NCBI GenBank assembly: GCA_902826945.1
Contig: CADEGS010000032.1
Coordinates: forward strand, 18,970-27,868
DNA from: an uncultured bacterium
GTDB taxonomy: Bacteria; Planctomycetota; UBA1135; GCA-002686595
Length of the DNA stretch: 8,899 nt
Direction: 5' to 3'
The notes under the pieces were generated by a model. That model did not search any database and was not told the origin of the DNA. It saw nothing but the letters and a program-made list of their open reading frames with translations. Position 1 is the first letter of the stretch. Every line of letters starts with the position of its first letter. A program made the translations under genes and the position numbers. Of this stretch, positions 6,384 to 8,899 are shown one piece after another.

Positions 6384-8843
6384 CTACGGCTCCAGCTCGA
6401 CCAGGACCGCGTTCGTCAGCACGACGCCGGAGTGCGCGTAGAGCGCCTGCACGACCAGCGTGGCGGGGCCGCCGCCGCCGGCGATCGCGCCGGGCAGGCC
6501 GATCGTGCCGGCGGCGTCGGCCTGGATCACCGTGACGCCCTCGACCGGCACCGGCACGAGCACGCCGCCGAAGGCGGGCGTCGGGCTCGCCTGCGCGCCG
6601 ACCAGGAAGACGATCGGCGCGTGCGGCGGCGCGCCGGTGACGCGCAGGCTCGCGCGGCCGCCCGTCGCGAGGGCGTCGCCGCAGATCTCGAGGCGCGCGG
6701 CCCCCGGGCTGGCGAAGCCGAGGTCGGGCTGGCAGGCGAGCGCGCTCCCGCCGGGGAGCGCGCGCTCGGCGATCGTAAGGCGCGTCGTCGCGCTCGCGCT
6801 CTCGCCGTCCGCGTCGGTCGCGGTGACGGTCAGCAGGTGCGTGCCGACCGAGAGCCGCGTGAGCGCCGCCAGCCGGCCCGCGGCGACGACGCCGTCGCGG
6901 CTCGAGCGCCATTCGACGCGCTTGCCGTCGAGCGAGCGGTCCTCGAGGTCCCAGGCCGCCGCGTGCAGCACGACGGTCGCGCCGCGCGGGACGCGCGCGC
7001 CCTCGTCGGGCGAGAGCACGTGCACCTGCGGCGCGTGCCCGGCGCCGCGCAGGGCGTCCAGCGCGCTCGTGCGCGCCGCGCTCGTGCGCAGGCCGTCGCT
7101 CGCGAGCAGCTCGAGCCACGCGCCCTCGCCCGCGCGCGGCAGCGCCGCCGCGTCGAGCGTCCAGCCCGGCCGCTCGAGCCCCGTGGCGAGCGCGATCGTG
7201 CGCACGCCGTCGGGGCTGTAGCGCAGCGCGCAGCGCAGCGCGTCGCCGTCGGCGTCGGCCGCCGACCAGTCCACGCGCACGGCGCGCGCCCCCCCGTGCG
7301 CGGCGAGCGCGCGCGGCGCGCCGAGCGCGAGCTCCGGCGCCCGCGCCGAGCGCGCCAGCGCCGCGCGTTCCACGCCGCTCCGGTCGAGCACGGCCAGCCG
7401 CACGACGCGCCGCGGGTCCACCTCCGGCGGCAGCACGTGCACGAAGCCGCTCACGGGCAGCGCCGCGTCGAGGTCCACCGCGCCGCAGTGCGCGCTGGCG
7501 CGCGCGCGCACGCCGAGCACGCGCCACGCGCCGTCCTCCAGCTCCGCGCGCAGGAAGAGGTCGGCCTCCTCCGGCGGCACGGGCGCGTCGGGCACGAGCC
7601 CGCGCGCGGCCAGCGTCTCGGTCACGCTCGCCCGCCCGGCGGCGCGCTCCCACAGCCCGGCGACGAGCAGGCAGGGCGCGGCGCTCGGCGCGGGCCGCGC
7701 GGCCGCGCACGCGAGCGCGGCGTTGTTCCGGAAGACGCGCGCGCTGTTCGTGTCCACCCAGGCCTGGTCGGTGAGCTGTCCGGGCACCATCAGGTCGAAC
7801 AGGCTCGCCGGCTTGAGCCGCGGCAGGCCCAGCGGCAGGCGCAGGTGCCGCTCGACGTCCGCGCCGACGGCGCCGATCCGGTCCTGGACGTGAAGACGGC
7901 CGAAGCAGTGCCCGAGCTCGTGCGCCAGCGTGCGCTGGAAGCGATCGGGCCCCGTGTTGCCCATCGCCACGCGGCCCGGCGTGCCGTTCGCCTGGCCGTT
8001 GTAGAAGAGCCCGCCGGGCACCCAGCCGTAGACGAAGTCGGGCTGCGGGCTCGTCAGCGCCAGGTCGACGAGCATCGAGTCGAGCAGCGCCGTGCCGGCG
8101 AAGAACGTGTTGAGCGAGGCGGTCCAGAGCTTGGTCGGCGGCTCGCTCGGCCGGTAGTCCCAGTCGCCGGCGGGATAGGCGCCTTGCAGGAACGCGTCGC
8201 CGATCCCCGGCGCGATCAGCGCGGGATCGGGCAGGTTGGGCTCCGGCACGAAGGGGCGGTAGTCGATCGCGACGTACGCGAGCTCGGGGCGGCGCACGCA
8301 GGCGAAGGCGAGCGGCCCGAGCCGGCGCGTGGCGAGCGGCGCGCGCTGCGCGCCTGGGCCCAGGGCGAAGAGCTCGACCTCGAGCTCGACCTCGCCCGCC
8401 GCCGGCGGCAGGAAGACGAAGCTCAGCCGGTCGCTCTCGCCCGCGCCTCCCGGTGCGAGCGGCGGCACGAGCGGGCCGTTGTCCGAGCCGATCGGCGAGG
8501 AAGCCGCCTCGACGCCGCCGACGCGCACGCGCAGGAGCCCGTCCACCGCCGCGCCCGGCGGAAGCGCGAGCCCGTCCAGCCCCGCGCGCACGAGCGTCGC
8601 CTTGCCGCCCACGAGCGCCGCGCCGGGGATCGTCTGCACGACCTCGAGCGTGTCGCCCGCGAGCGCCGCGTCCGGGCCCGCGAGGAAAGCGCTCGCGCCC
8701 GCCTCCTGGAGCGCGCCCGGCGCGTCGCCCGCGGCCGCGAGCGCCAGGGCGACGGCCACGACGCCCGGCAGCGCTCCGCAACGGTCAGCGACGCGCCGCG
8801 CGTTGCGCGGCGTCGCCCGTCCGCATCTCGCCGGTCGCTGCAC
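6384..8843 (-). CDS. Secreted metzincin-type zinc metalloprotease with Ig-like domains and C-terminal module
   Basis: Predicted extracellular zinc endopeptidase, 819 residues. An Arg-rich start and the hydrophobic stretch GVVAVALALAAAG (27-39) form a signal peptide, probably cut near 40-45. Residues about 50-185 are beta-rich and of unknown role. The catalytic part at about 190-375 carries HELGHCFGRLH at 308-318 (bases 7890-7922), which matches HExxHxxGxxH: zinc ligands His308, His312 and His318, catalytic Glu309. LFDLMVPG with Met352 is a good Met-turn candidate 34 residues later. Then follow FN3/Ig-like regions at about 511-598 and 605-693; the latter has PQVHVLSPDEGARV and the ending LTVTATDADG. 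The last domain, about 704-819, has paired cysteines (713, 731) and a VLTNAVLVEL ending; it resembles C-terminal modules common in some planctomycete secreted proteins. The start is GTG 8841-8843: an in-frame TAG lies 10-12 bases upstream and AGGA seven bases upstream. It is probably a single-gene transcript, as a hairpin and a 97-base gap follow. Confidence 0.88.
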   Translation of the reverse strand: MQRPARCGRATPRNARRVADRCGALPGVVAVALALAAAGDAPGALQEAGASAFLAGPDAALAGDTLEVVQTIPGAALVGGKATLVRAGLDGLALPPGAAVDGLLRVRVGGVEAASSPIGSDNGPLVPPLAPGGAGESDRLSFVFLPPAAGEVELEVELFALGPGAQRAPLATRRLGPLAFACVRRPELAYVAIDYRPFVPEPNLPDPALIAPGIGDAFLQGAYPAGDWDYRPSEPPTKLWTASLNTFFAGTALLDSMLVDLALTSPQPDFVYGWVPGGLFYNGQANGTPGRVAMGNTGPDRFQRTLAHELGHCFGRLHVQDRIGAVGADVERHLRLPLGLPRLKPASLFDLMVPGQLTDQAWVDTNSARVFRNNAALACAAARPAPSAAPCLLVAGLWERAAGRASVTETLAARGLVPDAPVPPEEADLFLRAELEDGAWRVLGVRARASAHCGAVDLDAALPVSGFVHVLPPEVDPRRVVRLAVLDRSGVERAALARSARAPELALGAPRALAAHGGARAVRVDWSAADADGDALRCALRYSPDGVRTIALATGLERPGWTLDAAALPRAGEGAWLELLASDGLRTSAARTSALDALRGAGHAPQVHVLSPDEGARVPRGATVVLHAAAWDLEDRSLDGKRVEWRSSRDGVVAAGRLAALTRLSVGTHLLTVTATDADGESASATTRLTIAERALPGGSALACQPDLGFASPGAARLEICGDALATGGRASLRVTGAPPHAPIVFLVGAQASPTPAFGGVLVPVPVEGVTVIQADAAGTIGLPGAIAGGGGPATLVVQALYAHSGVVLTNAVLVELEP
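8370..8393 (-). repeat. 12-bp perfect tandem duplication inside the metalloprotease gene
   Basis: GAGCTCGACCTC occurs twice in direct succession on the plus strand. On the coding strand it encodes EVELEVEL, an alternating strand in the N-terminal beta-rich region. It is in frame, so it lengthens a strand without breaking the gene. Confidence 0.8.
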
Positions 8844-8850
8844 GGCCCGA

Positions 8851-8854
8851 TCCT
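8851..8854 (-). promoter_or_regulatory. Shine-Dalgarno site for the metalloprotease GTG start
   Basis: AGGA on the minus strand, seven bases before the GTG at 8843 and overlapping an in-frame TAG at 8853-8855 that rules out any earlier start. No clear promoter is visible in the remaining 44 bases to the window edge. Confidence 0.5.
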
Positions 8855-8899
8855 AGCCGCCGTCGCGAGCGAGGGGAGAGCCGCCGGCCCGGAAGGCGG

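Noticed and set aside
6319..8781. An 820-codon minus-strand open frame overlapping the metalloprotease gene.
   Set aside because: Shadow frame with extreme Arg/Gly/Ala content. The frame with the zinc motif, signal peptide and Ig-like domains is the real one.

Overview
The window is very GC-rich (well above 70% by eye), with strong G/C bias at third codon positions. Long stop-free frames therefore appear on both strands over most of it, and most are shadows. Six protein genes are well supported. Five lie on the minus strand; one lies on the plus strand at the left edge and may be cut off there. No rRNA, tRNA, CRISPR array, insertion sequence or phage gene was seen. The organism is most likely an environmental planctomycete or a similarly GC-rich, protein-rich bacterium such as a myxobacterium. 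The main pointer is the C-terminal module of the large secreted protein, which recalls a module common in secreted proteins of some marine planctomycetes. This is a judgement from memory, not a search result.

Left part (1-3770). A plus-strand gene encodes a beta-barrel-like domain joined to a caspase/CHAT-like cysteine protease domain. It converges on a two-gene minus-strand operon, and a perfect GC hairpin sits between the stop codons. The operon runs from a FIST-domain sensor protein into a cytoplasmic hybrid histidine kinase (GAF, HisKA, HATPase, receiver). The two frames overlap by 8 bases, so the ligand-sensing and phosphotransfer parts probably act together. No DNA-binding output gene lies next to them.

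Middle part (3938-6286). Three minus-strand genes are packed tightly: a small membrane-anchored protein with an NTF2/SnoaL-like fold, a polytopic membrane protein whose motifs look like a degenerate site-2 (M50) protease without its HExxH site, and a second polytopic membrane protein of no recognised family. The stop of the first overlaps a ribosome-binding site for the second. The second and third overlap as GTGA. This looks like one envelope complex and is the most plausible undescribed system here. A TTGACT-containing promoter candidate would give the first gene a leaderless or nearly leaderless mRNA.

Right part (6384-8843). One large gene encodes a secreted metzincin-type zinc metalloprotease with HExxHxxGxxH and a Met-turn candidate, followed by Ig/FN3-like beta domains and the planctomycete-like C-terminal module. 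A perfect 9-bp inverted repeat directly follows its stop codon.
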